Made by a program: the position numbers and the translations under genes. From CAYXDO01 sp964463485 (lineage in GTDB: Bacteria; Myxococcota; Kuafuiibacteriia; Kuafuiibacteriales; Kuafuiibacteriaceae), in contig CAYXDO010000066.1 of assembly GCA_964463485.1 (NCBI GenBank), positions 1-56,873 on the forward strand: a stretch of DNA of 56,873 nt, in the 5' to 3' direction. The notes beneath the pieces were generated by a model. That model searched no databases. It saw nothing but the letters and a program-made list of their open reading frames with translations, and was not told the DNA's origin. The number at the start of each line of letters is the position of its first letter. The first letter of the stretch is position 1. Positions 1-8,492 of the stretch are shown one piece after another.

Positions 1-112
1 CAGACGATCTGACGCAGACGCAGACGCAGACGATCCGACGCAGACGCAGACGATCCGACGCAGACGATCAGACGCAGACGATCAGACGCAAACGATCAGA
101 CGCAGACTTGGA
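1..112. repeat. GACGCA/GACGATC short-period repeat array at window edge
   Basis: The first 112 bases are built almost entirely from GACGCA units mixed with GACGATC units, so the period alternates between 6 and about 15 bases. On the plus strand one phase reads as alternating Asp and Ala codons, like the Asp-Ala linkers common in myxobacterial surface proteins, but the phase is lost after a few units and I cannot tie it to a gene. It lies just downstream of the small minus-strand lipoprotein gene. Confidence 0.75.
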
Positions 113-144
113 AGAGCTGACGCGAAGGCGCGGGCGATTCGATG

Positions 145-342
145 TCACTTGGCGTCGAGAGGGCCGGCGTCGCGCCGGAGTCGATCGTGCGATGTCTTGC
201 ACAGCCCCTCGGCGCACACTTCGTCGAGCTGACAGTCGGTCGAGACTTCGCACGGGACGGACGCCGGTGGCTCGTTGCTGCAGCCAAGCCATCCCAGGAT
301 CAGCGCCGTCCCGAGCGAGCGGAAAACGTCCCGGGTCCTCAT
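145..342 (-). CDS. small cysteine-rich lipoprotein
   Basis: A 65-residue product. The N-terminus (MRTRDVF, then a hydrophobic stretch ending Leu-Gly-Trp-Leu-Gly-Cys) looks like a lipoprotein signal peptide with Cys21 as the lipidated residue, although the -3 and -2 positions are not the usual Leu-Ala/Ser. The mature part carries C-x5-C-x5-C-x4-C (residues 31-48), a pattern seen in many short Cys-rich modules of myxobacterial secreted proteins, and ends in DAGPLDAK. The ATG overlaps the stop of the upstream kinase gene (ATGA), which implies translational coupling. An in-frame upstream ATG at 351 lies inside the kinase gene and is less likely. The function is unknown; envelope location next to a membrane kinase suggests an accessory role, which is inference. 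Confidence 0.6.
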   Translation of the reverse strand: MRTRDVFRSLGTALILGWLGCSNEPPASVPCEVSTDCQLDEVCAEGLCKTSHDRLRRDAGPLDAK

Positions 343-2465
343 CGGCCCCACCTCATCGAGACTCGGGCCGCTTCATTCGAGCGCACGGTCACGTCCTGGG
401 TGCGTGTGTCGCCGCCCGCTGTCTTCCACATGACTTTGTAACTTCCGGGCGGAAGCGTTTTCGTCAGCGGCGTCTCGCCTTCGCGCCGGCCGTTGATGAA
501 CACGATGCAGTCAGGGGATGAGGTGACGATCAGCTTCCCCTTGGCCAGTGGAACGGCCGAGGGAACCGCGAGCACCAGCGGCTCGGGTGACTCGAGGGTC
601 ACCTTCTGGACGAACTCCTTCGCTCCTGGTCGCGTGACTTTGACTTTGATGGGCGTCTTGAGCGGCAAGTCGACGAGCTTGTCTCCGTCTACTCGACCGG
701 GGTCCACTTCGACTCGCCCCGAGCCGAGGCCATCGAGCTGGATCGTGCCGGTGAGCAGCTTGAGATCGAGGTCCACCAGAGACTGGCCTCCGGACGGCAC
801 CGTTCGCGCGAGCTCGGCGGTTTCGTAGCCCGCCGCGATCACCTCGATCTTCACGGCGCGGCCCGCTGGAACGTCGGAGATCGTCACCGGCGGGAGCGCG
901 GCTTGCGCGCGCAGCTCCCCGCCGATCCGCACGTCGATCCGCTCCGACGGGCTCACTCGCACCAACAGCGAGCCGGTCGTCGGCGTCGCCGGCGGCTCCG
1001 GATCGACGGCTGCCAACGGCGCGAGCGGCGGAATCGGAGCTTGCTCGTCTGGCCCGGACGCGAGCGACACGCCGAGCGCCACGGCAGCGCCGATCACGAG
1101 CAGGATCGCGATCGGCTTCGTGCTCGCACGGGCCCGTGGAGGTGGTCGCTTCGTCTCGACCGAGTCGGGCGTCGGCGGCACGAGCGCCGCCGGCTCGATC
1201 GGCGCGGAATCTCGCGTCACCTCGTCGGGGCGCGCGTGCGAAGCATCGCGCCGCGGTGCAGACTGGCTGTCGTCGAGCTCGTCCCGCTTCGGCGGCACCT
1301 CGATCTCGGCGCGGGTGACGATCTGCTGATAACTGCCCTCGGACCCTTTGCGATAGCCGAGCGCTTTTCGGTGGTCGATCCCTTGCGTGGGCAAATCGTC
1401 CGAATCGGCTTCGCGCGCAACGAGCTCCGCGATCTGATCGAGGCGGCGATCTTCTTCGATCTCGGTGATGAAGAGCTCCTGCATGACATCGCCGAGCTCG
1501 CTGCCGACGTACGCGGGGTGCTTCTGGTTCAAGAACCTCCGCAGGTCCGTGTAGAGGTGCTTGGCGGTTTGATATCGGTGCTCGCGCTCTTTGGTGAGCG
1601 CCTTCATGCAGATGTCATCGAGCTCCGGAGGCACCTCCGGGTTCGAAGACTTCGGAGTGCGCACGCGCGCCTCGCTCGCCATCTCGATCGCTTCGATGTC
1701 GGTGCGCGGCGCGTAGAGAGCCTCACCGGTGAGCAGCTCGAAGAGCACGATGCCGCAGCAGTAGACGTCCGAACGGGAGTCTGGATCCTCGCCGAGCGCG
1801 ATCTCGGGAGCCAAATACCGCAGCTTCCCCTTGATGACTCCGGCTCTCGTCTGCGCGGCTCGACCAGCCGCTCGAGCGATGCCGAAGTCGATGAGCTTCA
1901 CGTCGCCGGCATGTCCGATCAGGATGTTCTGCGGAGAGATGTCCCGGTGGACGATAGATAATGGATTGCCGCGCGGGTCCTTGGAGTTGTGGGCGTGGTG
2001 AAGCCCCTTGGCGACCTCCGCCACGATGTGGACGCCGTGGACGAACGGCACATGCATCTGCCCCCGCTGGTCGAGGCGCTGCATGAGCTTGTTCAGCGGG
2101 CGACCGTCGACGTACTCCATGACGATGTAGTACGTCTCGCCCTCGAGCCCGAGCTCGTAGACCTGGGCGATATTCGGATGGGTGAGCGAAACGGTGATCT
2201 TGGCTTCGTCGACCAACATGTCGACGAACCTCGGATTGAGCGAGTACTGCGGGAGGATCTTCTTGATCGCGACCTTCTTCTCGAATCCCGAGATTCCCTG
2301 AGTCCGGGCCGCGTAGACCTCGGCCATGCCGCCCGCGGCGAGCCTGCGGAGGAGGGTGTAGCGACCGAGCTTGAGCCCGGCGCCCAGCCTGCGGAGCTCC
2401 GCGAGCTCCTCAGGACGCGCCGGCGGCAGCGAGGGACGCGCCGGAATCGAGCTGGACGCCTCTAT
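339..2465 (-). CDS. membrane-anchored PEGA-domain Ser/Thr protein kinase
   Basis: A Hanks-type protein kinase that phosphorylates Ser/Thr of unknown partners. Visible in order: a glycine loop (LAAGGMAEVY), the VAIK lysine, HRDISPQN catalytic loop, DFG (DFGIA), and an APE region (LAPE). A long Pro/Arg-rich linker, one transmembrane helix (IAILLVIGAAVALG) and two extracytoplasmic PEGA-like domains follow, the last ending at the C-terminus. This is the common receptor-kinase layout of Myxococcota. The first ATG in frame (2327) lies inside the glycine loop, so it cannot be the true start. The frame stays open to a TAG at 2471-2469 without any ATG, GTG or TTG. A GGAGG at 2477-2473 sits 7 bases before an ATA codon at 2465, so I place the start there as the best guess. 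The next gene overlaps its stop. Kinase identity is certain; only the start is not. Confidence 0.85.
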   Translation of the reverse strand: MEASSSIPARPSLPPARPEELAELRRLGAGLKLGRYTLLRRLAAGGMAEVYAARTQGISGFEKKVAIKKILPQYSLNPRFVDMLVDEAKITVSLTHPNIAQVYELGLEGETYYIVMEYVDGRPLNKLMQRLDQRGQMHVPFVHGVHIVAEVAKGLHHAHNSKDPRGNPLSIVHRDISPQNILIGHAGDVKLIDFGIARAAGRAAQTRAGVIKGKLRYLAPEIALGEDPDSRSDVYCCGIVLFELLTGEALYAPRTDIEAIEMASEARVRTPKSSNPEVPPELDDICMKALTKEREHRYQTAKHLYTDLRRFLNQKHPAYVGSELGDVMQELFITEIEEDRRLDQIAELVAREADSDDLPTQGIDHRKALGYRKGSEGSYQQIVTRAEIEVPPKRDELDDSQSAPRRDASHARPDEVTRDSAPIEPAALVPPTPDSVETKRPPPRARASTKPIAILLVIGAAVALGVSLASGPDEQAPIPPLAPLAAVDPEPPATPTTGSLLVRVSPSERIDVRIGGELRAQAALPPVTISDVPAGRAVKIEVIAAGYETAELARTVPSGGQSLVDLDLKLLTGTIQLDGLGSGRVEVDPGRVDGDKLVDLPLKTPIKVKVTRPGAKEFVQKVTLESPEPLVLAVPSAVPLAKGKLIVTSSPDCIVFINGRREGETPLTKTLPPGSYKVMWKTAGGDTRTQDVTVRSNEAARVSMRWGR

Positions 2466-2472
2466 GATCTAG

Positions 2473-2477
2473 CCTCC
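2473..2477 (-). promoter_or_regulatory. Shine-Dalgarno GGAGG suggesting a non-ATG start for the kinase
   Basis: GGAGG on the minus strand, 7 bases before ATA (2465-2463) and 4 before ATC (2468-2466). No ATG, GTG or TTG occurs in the kinase frame between the upstream TAG and the ATG inside the glycine loop, so this site is the main argument for initiation at a rare codon here. CTG at 2387-2385 is an alternative. Confidence 0.35.
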
Positions 2478-2498
2478 AAAACCGCGTCCCCGCTCCGA

Positions 2499-3842
2499 TT
2501 GTGGGGACTTTCGCGACTATCTCCCACGCTCGCCACGCTGGCAAGCTTCGGGCTCCTCGCGCTCGCCACGGTTGCTTACGCGGACGGCACTCCGAGCCGC
2601 GTCGCATGGCTCGGAGTCGCGCGTGGCCCGCTGGCTCCGGTCGATGGCACCGCGGTCGAACATCAAGTGCTCGAGGCCTTGGCGCTCTATCCTTCCGCCT
2701 TGGTCGTCGACGCAGGAGGCCGCCCGCTCGGCCAAAAGGCGCTCGAAGACGACGCCAACACCGTTCGCCGCCTGGTGACCAAGGGCATCGATCACCTCCT
2801 GGAGCTCGAATACGTGCCGGCCGACGAAGCGATCGACCAAGCGATCGCTCGCTTCGAAGCTCGGCTGGTCGCTTCGGAAGACTACTCGCTCTTGGAAGAC
2901 GCCTTGCGAACCAAGGCCGAGAGCCACCTACAACAGGGCCGTCGCGAGCAAGCCCGCACCACGCTCATGCGGCTGGCCGCGCTCGAACCCAAAGCGCCTC
3001 CCACCGAAAAGACCCACCTCCCGAGCTTCGTGAAGCTCTACCAGGAGGCGCGCCAAAAGCTCGGCGAGCGCGCGATGATCGAAGTACGAGCAGAAGGCGC
3101 CGAAATCCGCGTCGATGGCGCCGCGCTCGGGCCCGCGCCGGTATCCGCCGGGCCGCTCCTGCCAGGTCGGCACTACGTCGTGGCCCGCTGGCCGAACGGC
3201 CTGGAGACCCGCGTCGTGCAGCTCAGCGCCGGCCGGCCGACGGTCGTCGACATCACCCGCGAAGGCCCCGCGGAGCAGCTCAGGCGCGACGTGCTCGAGA
3301 CCGCCGAGCTCCGCCGTGGACAGCCGGAAGCCAAGAGCCTCACCGCCCGCGCCGTGGAGCTCGCCGAAGCCCAAAACGCGCTCGTCGTCGCCGCCAAGAA
3401 GAGCGACACCACCGCCCTGATCTTCGCCCTCCACGACCGACAGGGACGCCTCGTCTCGATCGTTCGCAGCCCCCTACCCGACACCGCCCTCGACCGCGCA
3501 CGGGTGATCGGCTCCGCCTTGGCGACGATCTTCCTCGACCGACGACGCGGAGACTTGGCGGTCGACGCCGAAGGCAAGGTCCAGCCCATCGAGAACACCG
3601 CCGAGGTGCTCTACGGCAAGCCCGCGCGCGACGCCTCGCTCCTCGCCGACGCCGGCGAAGCCGAGGTCCTCGCGGCCGATCTGCGAGGGCCGCCTCCACC
3701 CCCCGCTGAGCCTGAGACGGACGCCCTGTGGCTCTGGGTCGCTGGAGGCGCGCTGGTCGTCGGAGCCGCCGTGGCCACCGCCGCCGTGCTGGCCTCGCCC
3801 GAACCCGTGGCGACCGACTTCCGAGTGAGGGTCGCCCAATGA
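2499..3842 (+). CDS. exported TPR-like/PEGA-like protein with C-terminal membrane anchor
   Basis: About 447 residues from a TTG at 2499, chosen because it starts a signal peptide (hydrophobic run ending ALATVAYA). No ATG or GTG precedes this in frame near the signal peptide. The mature part has helical repeat-like text around residues 60-190 (ALRTKAESHLQQGRREQARTT, TPR-like), then a PEGA-like segment (IEVRAEGAEIRVDGAALG, then LPGRHYVVARW), and near the C-terminus a single hydrophobic helix (LWLWVAGGALVVGAAVATAAV) before a short tail. It is divergent from the PEGA kinase with only about 30 bases between the proposed starts, so the two probably share a control region and may work in one envelope-signalling unit. 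The next gene overlaps its stop by ATGA. Product class is inferred from architecture; the function is unknown. Confidence 0.7.
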   Translation: MWGLSRLSPTLATLASFGLLALATVAYADGTPSRVAWLGVARGPLAPVDGTAVEHQVLEALALYPSALVVDAGGRPLGQKALEDDANTVRRLVTKGIDHLLELEYVPADEAIDQAIARFEARLVASEDYSLLEDALRTKAESHLQQGRREQARTTLMRLAALEPKAPPTEKTHLPSFVKLYQEARQKLGERAMIEVRAEGAEIRVDGAALGPAPVSAGPLLPGRHYVVARWPNGLETRVVQLSAGRPTVVDITREGPAEQLRRDVLETAELRRGQPEAKSLTARAVELAEAQNALVVAAKKSDTTALIFALHDRQGRLVSIVRSPLPDTALDRARVIGSALATIFLDRRRGDLAVDAEGKVQPIENTAEVLYGKPARDASLLADAGEAEVLAADLRGPPPPPAEPETDALWLWVAGGALVVGAAVATAAVLASPEPVATDFRVRVAQ

Positions 3843-4321
3843 GTTGGCATCCCATACTCATCGCCGGGTCATTGGGCTGGCTATTCATCGGTTGCGGAGC
3901 CGCAAACCCGGACGTGGAGCTCTCCATTTCGTCCTCCGGTGACGCCCCGCTCTCCGCCTACGTGAGACTTCACGTCGTCGTTCGCGGCTGCGATCAGCAA
4001 GACTTGGCGTACTCAGGCGACTTTTTGGCAGGGCAGTCGAGTGACGAACCCATCACCGCCGACGTCCCTCCGGGCACGAAATTCTACGCGTGGGTTCAGG
4101 GTTGGGAGGCCTGCGAAGACACCTGCGTGATGCCAGAGTCACTCGCCTTGCCGGGAGACTGCGTTTGCTTCCCAGACAGCGCGCCGATCAAACAGAAGAT
4201 GACCGCCGAAGGTTGCAGCGACTGGACCCGCCACCAAGAAGGCAGCCTGACCCTCAATATCGGCGTCGGCCCGAGAATTCCGGGCGCGTGCCCGCCTTCG
4301 ATCGCGGACTGCATCGACTGA
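3839..4321 (+). CDS. lipoprotein of unknown function
   Basis: 160 residues. MSWHPILIAGSLGWLFIGC is a lipoprotein signal sequence with a Phe-Ile-Gly-Cys lipobox at residue 19. The mature part has eight or so further cysteines (CEDTC, CVCF, GCSDW, GACPP, ADCID), suggesting disulfides outside the cytoplasm, and a strand-rich N-terminal half. The ATG overlaps the TGA of the preceding PEGA-like gene, so the two are probably co-transcribed and coupled. No family recognised. Confidence 0.65.
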   Translation: MSWHPILIAGSLGWLFIGCGAANPDVELSISSSGDAPLSAYVRLHVVVRGCDQQDLAYSGDFLAGQSSDEPITADVPPGTKFYAWVQGWEACEDTCVMPESLALPGDCVCFPDSAPIKQKMTAEGCSDWTRHQEGSLTLNIGVGPRIPGACPPSIADCID

Positions 4322-4383
4322 GTCGCGCCGAGAAGCCAGAGTTCATCTGTGTGCCCCACGCTCCCTACCACGGACCCCTGGGA

Positions 4384-4404
4384 CCGCAGGCATCTTGCCT
4401 GCGG
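4384..4404. terminator. 9-bp perfect hairpin between convergent genes
   Basis: CCGCAGGCA (4384-4392), loop TCT, then TGCCTGCGG (4396-4404). It lies between a plus-strand gene ending at 4321 and a minus-strand gene ending at 4464, so it could terminate both. There is no T-run. A partial second copy of the left arm (CCGCAGGCA) occurs near 4431-4440, and CCACGGACCCCT occurs twice nearby, so it may belong to a dispersed repeat rather than be only a terminator. Confidence 0.5.
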
Positions 4405-4463
4405 CTAACTGCCACGGACCCCTACTACACCCGCAGGCACCCCACGCGGTTTCTCGCGTGTAC

Positions 4464-5906
4464 TCAGCGAATCGGGGCTGTTGGTATTCGCATGCAGTCG
4501 GGCGCGTCATTCCTGGGCTCGAACACGACCAACTCCAACTCTTCGCGTGTCCCCGGGCTGCGATGGGACATGAGGATCTTCGTCGGCGGAAACGCGAGGA
4601 CATGCTCCACGATCTGATGAGTCGCGATTCCGCTGTCGCAGACGCAGCGACCTCTCTCGTCGTACCTCGCGAAGAACGCCGCCAAGTAGGAGGTCCTTCC
4701 GAGCACGAACCCAGCCGGATCGGGGACGAAATTTCGGATCGGCCGGTCCCACGAAAGCCCGTCCTCGATGTATGGGTCGAGCTTTTCACCCCACGCGCCG
4801 TTTTCGTAGATCCGAAGGTCTCCTCCCGCCGAAGCCGCGATGACTTTCCCTTCTTCGAGTCGTTGAACCGCAGCGAGCGCCCCCAAGCCCAAGTCTTCGT
4901 GCTCGACCCGCGAACCCATCCGAAAATGAGTCGCCAGCCGAAATCCATGGGCCGCTCCCACCGCAAACGCCTCTCGTTGTGCGAGCCAGGCCACCGCGGG
5001 AACGAAGGCGTCCCCATCGCTCGTCAAAAAGCCCTGCGAGATGAGATCCCAGCGTCCCGTGCCCGGGTCGAAGCGCTCGAAGTTCCCACGATCGGTGATC
5101 ATGAAGAGCTCGCTGCCGTCCGGGGCTCCGTCGAGGCGCACCTTCAGGGTCGCGGTCGTCGAGCTCCTGGCTTCGATGACTTCGAACCCGCCCTCGATCG
5201 TGCCGCGCGCCAGCCGACCATGAAAGTCGACGAGCCAGAGCGTACCATCTTCCTGCTTGAACCCTGCCGCGTGAGGCGTGGACGTGGACAGAGTCGTTAG
5301 CTCCTCGTGATCTCCGCTCGACGTGACCCGGAAAAAACGTCCATCGAAAGTGCCGAACAAAGCCGATTGATCGTCGATGGCGACACCAAGCGTGACCGGC
5401 TCCGCGGATTGGCCGTAAGTTGCGCGAGCAGAGACTTCGTGTTTGATCGCATAACGCGTACACGAGGACGCCGGATCCACCGGGAGACGCGTCAGAATGG
5501 CTTCGATGGACCGCTCGTCCGAATCCTCGGCTTGAGTTTGCCCGGGCACAACACGCTTGACCCAGACAGGCGGCGGCAAACCGTCCCCTTTCGTCGGCCG
5601 GTCGAGCAGCTCGAGGTCACCTGACTCGAGCCCGAGCGTGGCCAGCCCGCATCGATTGGCGACGAGATACGTCGTGAGGTCGTCGCGCGACGAAAGCACC
5701 GGGAGAATCGAATGGACGTGGTCGACGTTGGCGGCTCGAACCAGAACCGGCTCTTCACCACGGACCACGACGACCACGACGCTGGTGACTCCGTCGAACG
5801 AAGGTGGGTCGATGGCCGTCGACTCGTGACAGCAGAGAACCGAGAGCGAGCCCAACACGAGCAAGGCAGACCTCGGCCAGAGGCGTGTGAAGGCAGCCTG
5901 CGCCAC
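4464..5906 (-). CDS. large lipoprotein with beta-propeller-like repeats (family copy 1)
   Basis: 480 residues. The N-terminus (Arg, then LLVLGSLSVLCC) is a lipoprotein signal peptide with Cys at about 25-26. After it come a strand of valines (TSVVVVVVRGEE) and a body of short repeated strands with Gly-Asp turns (FGTFDGRFFRVTSSGDHEEL, IYENGAWG), typical of a beta-propeller reporting protein. CVCDSG near residue 430 and a final Cys suggest disulfides. The same plan (signal, Val-rich first strand, repeats, Cys near the end) recurs in the gene at 7075-8397, and more loosely at 41289-43043. It is probably an outer-membrane or surface protein. No enzymatic motif was seen and the function is unknown. 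Confidence 0.65.
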   Translation of the reverse strand: MAQAAFTRLWPRSALLVLGSLSVLCCHESTAIDPPSFDGVTSVVVVVVRGEEPVLVRAANVDHVHSILPVLSSRDDLTTYLVANRCGLATLGLESGDLELLDRPTKGDGLPPPVWVKRVVPGQTQAEDSDERSIEAILTRLPVDPASSCTRYAIKHEVSARATYGQSAEPVTLGVAIDDQSALFGTFDGRFFRVTSSGDHEELTTLSTSTPHAAGFKQEDGTLWLVDFHGRLARGTIEGGFEVIEARSSTTATLKVRLDGAPDGSELFMITDRGNFERFDPGTGRWDLISQGFLTSDGDAFVPAVAWLAQREAFAVGAAHGFRLATHFRMGSRVEHEDLGLGALAAVQRLEEGKVIAASAGGDLRIYENGAWGEKLDPYIEDGLSWDRPIRNFVPDPAGFVLGRTSYLAAFFARYDERGRCVCDSGIATHQIVEHVLAFPPTKILMSHRSPGTREELELVVFEPRNDAPDCMRIPTAPIR

Positions 5907-6150
5907 GAGCGCTCATGAAACCACGGGAGGCTCCCCAAAGGAACCGCCCCAACGTAAACTACGTAAGTAAACTTTCCTTCTCGGCAGCTACTCAGCGCCC
6001 GACAGATACTCGAGAACGACGAACCCATCCGCGGTCAGAGCTGAAGCGCTCGAGCCGCAAGCTGAAGGCCCGCGTCCTCACTCTCGAGCCCAAAACCTGC
6101 GCGGGAACACGTTTGGTGGTCGGCACGCTTCGTGCTGCCGAAGCCCTGCG
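5907..6150. other. divergent intergenic region, no gene supported
   Basis: About 240 bases between divergent genes. A short AT-richer stretch around 5952-5974 (GTAAACTACGTAAGTAAACTT, with GTAAAC repeated) stands out from the GC-rich background and is the likeliest promoter or operator area. A 79-codon plus-strand frame here is Arg-rich and has no family features. Confidence 0.35.
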
Positions 6151-7068
6151 ATGATCATTCGCACGCTGCAGGAACCCATCCGAACCCACTACGCTCCGGT
6201 AAGTCCGACCCCCGAAACCCGCCCCGCACCTCAGCAGCCGAGCCTGGAACTCGTCGATCGAACTCTGCGAGCCCTCGATCGCCACGCAGGTAGGAATCGG
6301 GCGCCAGGCCTTGGCGCAGAGGCACCCGAGGGTTCGATCCCGGCGTCCGTGTTGATCGCCCAAGACCAGGCCACGCAGCGCGGAGGGAGGCGCCACGAGC
6401 AGGCCGCCTGTCACGGAGCGCCGCGCCCTCCCCCGCCGTCCTGCCAACCCCCGCCGTCCTGCCAGCCCCCGCCGTCCTGCCAGCCCCCGCCGTCCGAGCC
6501 CCCGCCGTCCGAGCCCCCGCCGAGCTCGTCCGAGCCCCCGAGCTCATGTCAGCCGCCGCGACGTCGAAGTCCCCCCAGTTCGTGCCATCCACCGACGCCT
6601 CCGAGCAACAATCCCCCGGACCAGTCCGCACCGCCGAGCTCACCGACTCCGCCGCGTCGGAGTCCGCCCCAGAGCCCGCCACCGACGAGCTGCCACCCGC
6701 CCTGCCAGCCTCCGCGCGTCAGCGAACCCCCCGCTGCGCCTCCGCCCCAAAGCGAACCCCCCGCTGCGCCTCCGCCCCAAAGCGAGCCCCCGGCGCGACG
6801 CCCGCCGGAGCGCAGGCCACCGGATCGGAGGCCGCCGAATCGACCCGAGCCTGGGTATCCAAACCGCAAGGCGCCCCCGACGGACCTCCCGCCGTTCCGG
6901 CCAGAGTCCGGATATCCGGATCCCGCAACGCCGCGCTACCGCAAGGAAGCCGAGTATCCGACTCACCCGCAGCGAGATGGGTTTCCGCAGACCCCGGCGT
7001 TCATGAAGCATACTCAGCCCACGCTCGACGAGTTGCTGGGCGAGCTCGCGAAACTCATTGGCGCTTGA
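6151..7068 (+). CDS. proline-rich low-complexity protein
   Basis: 305 residues. The N-terminal 90 residues are of mixed composition. Then follow repeats of the type PPPSCQ (three times), PPPSEP, and a tandem PPAAPPPQSE pair, then Arg/Pro-rich text with ERRPPDRRPPNRP and three variants of a GYP/EYP motif (PEPGYPNR, PESGYPDP, EAEYPTHP). It ends in a normal amphipathic helix (TLDELLGELAKLIGA). The C-terminal helix and third-position G/C favour this strand over the Gly-rich antisense frames, but compositional bias makes the call uncertain. No signal peptide is clear. It could be a cytoplasmic scaffold or an adhesin-like linker. The gene ends 6 bases before the convergent minus-strand gene. Confidence 0.5.
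   Translation: MIIRTLQEPIRTHYAPVSPTPETRPAPQQPSLELVDRTLRALDRHAGRNRAPGLGAEAPEGSIPASVLIAQDQATQRGGRRHEQAACHGAPRPPPPSCQPPPSCQPPPSCQPPPSEPPPSEPPPSSSEPPSSCQPPRRRSPPSSCHPPTPPSNNPPDQSAPPSSPTPPRRSPPQSPPPTSCHPPCQPPRVSEPPAAPPPQSEPPAAPPPQSEPPARRPPERRPPDRRPPNRPEPGYPNRKAPPTDLPPFRPESGYPDPATPRYRKEAEYPTHPQRDGFPQTPAFMKHTQPTLDELLGELAKLIGA
6721..6780 (+). repeat. exact 30-bp tandem repeat, two copies
   Basis: Positions 6721-6750 and 6751-6780 are identical and encode the repeated PPAAPPPQSE block of the proline-rich gene. An upstream 18-bp unit (CCGTCCTGCCAGCCCCCG) repeats about three times around 6437-6492. Both units are multiples of 3, so copy-number change would preserve the frame. Confidence 0.8.
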
Positions 7069-7074
7069 TTCGAT

Positions 7075-8397
7075 CTAGCCCGCTCTCAGCAGGAAGGCCC
7101 TGGGCGCCCCCTCCAAGGCGGGAGCTCCGACCATCCATGTCCCCGCGGTAGTGGGCACGAAATGAGTAATCACGAACCCCGGCGCGACCGCCCGTGACTC
7201 GCAAAGCCGCTCATGGGTGTACTGACCGACGATGCCGTGCCGCGTGCCGAATAGAAACCCATCCCCAAACCGCGTAATCGCCCGAACCGAGTCGATGGGT
7301 TGGGGTTCGAGGAGCGGAGCCCAGCGGCCCGTCGACCTGACGAAGAATTCGGTGTCGATGTGAGTCGAGCTGACGAGCACCATCCCCAGCTCGGTCTCCG
7401 CCCACCCATCGAACGAGCGGGCGTTCGTGGCTTCGGTCGTCATCTCCGCGTCTTTCAGGTGGTAGGTCTCGGTGCCGTCCCACCTCGCCACGATGAACTC
7501 GTCGGGTCCCAACCACCAAAGCCAATCGGCGCCCTCTGGGAATTGGTGGATTTGTTCGAAGACCTGCCTCGTCGAGCTCCAACCGTAGAGGGCCTCCCCG
7601 CCGAGTAGAACGAAGAGCTCGTCGCCGTCCGGCGAGGCAGTGATCGCGGCGAGGTAATAATCCGAGGACTCCACCCGAGGAAGCTCCTCGAAGCCCGCGG
7701 CGAACCCACCTCTGAAGAGCCGATCGGAGGCGTCCCGCGCGAACGATATTCCGTCAATCTCTGGAGTCAGCTCGACACGAGGTCCCGCGAGCATGGGCAC
7801 CTCGAGCTGGAAAGCGGCCTCCGCGCTCACCCGAAAGAGCTTCGTCGGATCCTCCGGACCCGTGCTTCCTGCGACCAACAGCGAGCCGCCCTCGCCCGCC
7901 ACCGCCGAGCTCAGCATGATGATTCCGGGGAGCTCATAACTCACCTCGATCTCGAACTCAGTGCAAGGATCCTCGATCTCGGCGATGGACGTGCTCCTCA
8001 GGGCAAGTAACCAATCCGGTGGCGGCTGCGCCACCCACCCGCCCAACCCTCCAGGTCTTGCGGTCTGCCCAACCGACAGAATCTCACCCCGAGGCACCGA
8101 GCCACCTCTTGGGTCGACGCCGAGCTCGCCTGTTCCGATCCCCAGCTCAGCGAGAGACTGCTCATAAAACATGATCGCCACATCCATGGGCGCCTCGCCG
8201 TCGGCGGTCACGAGCAGCTCGGCAGTGGGTACGTCGAAGGCCCAAAGCCGCGCCTCCGACCGCTGTCGCGTCGCGATCACCACGCTGGTGGCCTCCTCCG
8301 GCGGCAGCGGAATCGAGACGACCGCCACCGGCTCGCACGCGAAGAGCAACCAGACGCTCAGGGTCGGCGAAGCGCGTCGGGGCACGCAGCTGAGCAT
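7075..8397 (-). CDS. large lipoprotein with beta-propeller-like repeats (family copy 2)
   Basis: 440 residues from the ATG at 8397, chosen because MLSCVPRRASPTLSVWLLFAC is a lipoprotein signal with Leu-Phe-Ala-Cys. An upstream in-frame ATG at 8478 would put 27 unlikely residues before it. The first strand (EEATSVVIATR) matches the Val-rich strand after the signal in the 4464-5906 protein. The rest has Gly-Asp-rich short strands (FLFGTRHGIVGQYTHERLC, SPDGDELFVLLGGEALYGW) suggesting a propeller. It is probably a surface-exposed paralogue of that neighbour. It converges on the proline-rich gene with 6 bases between stops. Unknown function. Confidence 0.65.
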   Translation of the reverse strand: MLSCVPRRASPTLSVWLLFACEPVAVVSIPLPPEEATSVVIATRQRSEARLWAFDVPTAELLVTADGEAPMDVAIMFYEQSLAELGIGTGELGVDPRGGSVPRGEILSVGQTARPGGLGGWVAQPPPDWLLALRSTSIAEIEDPCTEFEIEVSYELPGIIMLSSAVAGEGGSLLVAGSTGPEDPTKLFRVSAEAAFQLEVPMLAGPRVELTPEIDGISFARDASDRLFRGGFAAGFEELPRVESSDYYLAAITASPDGDELFVLLGGEALYGWSSTRQVFEQIHQFPEGADWLWWLGPDEFIVARWDGTETYHLKDAEMTTEATNARSFDGWAETELGMVLVSSTHIDTEFFVRSTGRWAPLLEPQPIDSVRAITRFGDGFLFGTRHGIVGQYTHERLCESRAVAPGFVITHFVPTTAGTWMVGAPALEGAPRAFLLRAG

Positions 8398-8492
8398 ACT
8401 CGGGCGAACCGCAAACCGGTAGCCACGCGGCAGCCGCGGACGCGTTGCCGAAGTTTCAGGACCGGCGTCGAGTCCCATGTATGCTCCCGCCG

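Noticed and set aside
903..1961. Long plus-strand open frame across the kinase gene
   Set aside because: It is Arg-rich and exactly antisense to the kinase, whose motifs are complete; GC-rich DNA gives such shadow frames.
2410..2607. Minus-strand 65-codon frame overlapping the kinase start
   Set aside because: It is a different phase from the kinase, Arg-rich and antisense to the divergent PEGA-like gene.
5915..6154. Plus-strand 79-codon frame between divergent genes
   Set aside because: Arg-rich, no ribosome site, no family features.
6155..6682. Minus-strand Gly/Ala-rich frame
   Set aside because: Mirror of the proline-rich gene; the plus strand has a normal C-terminal helix and better third-position bias.
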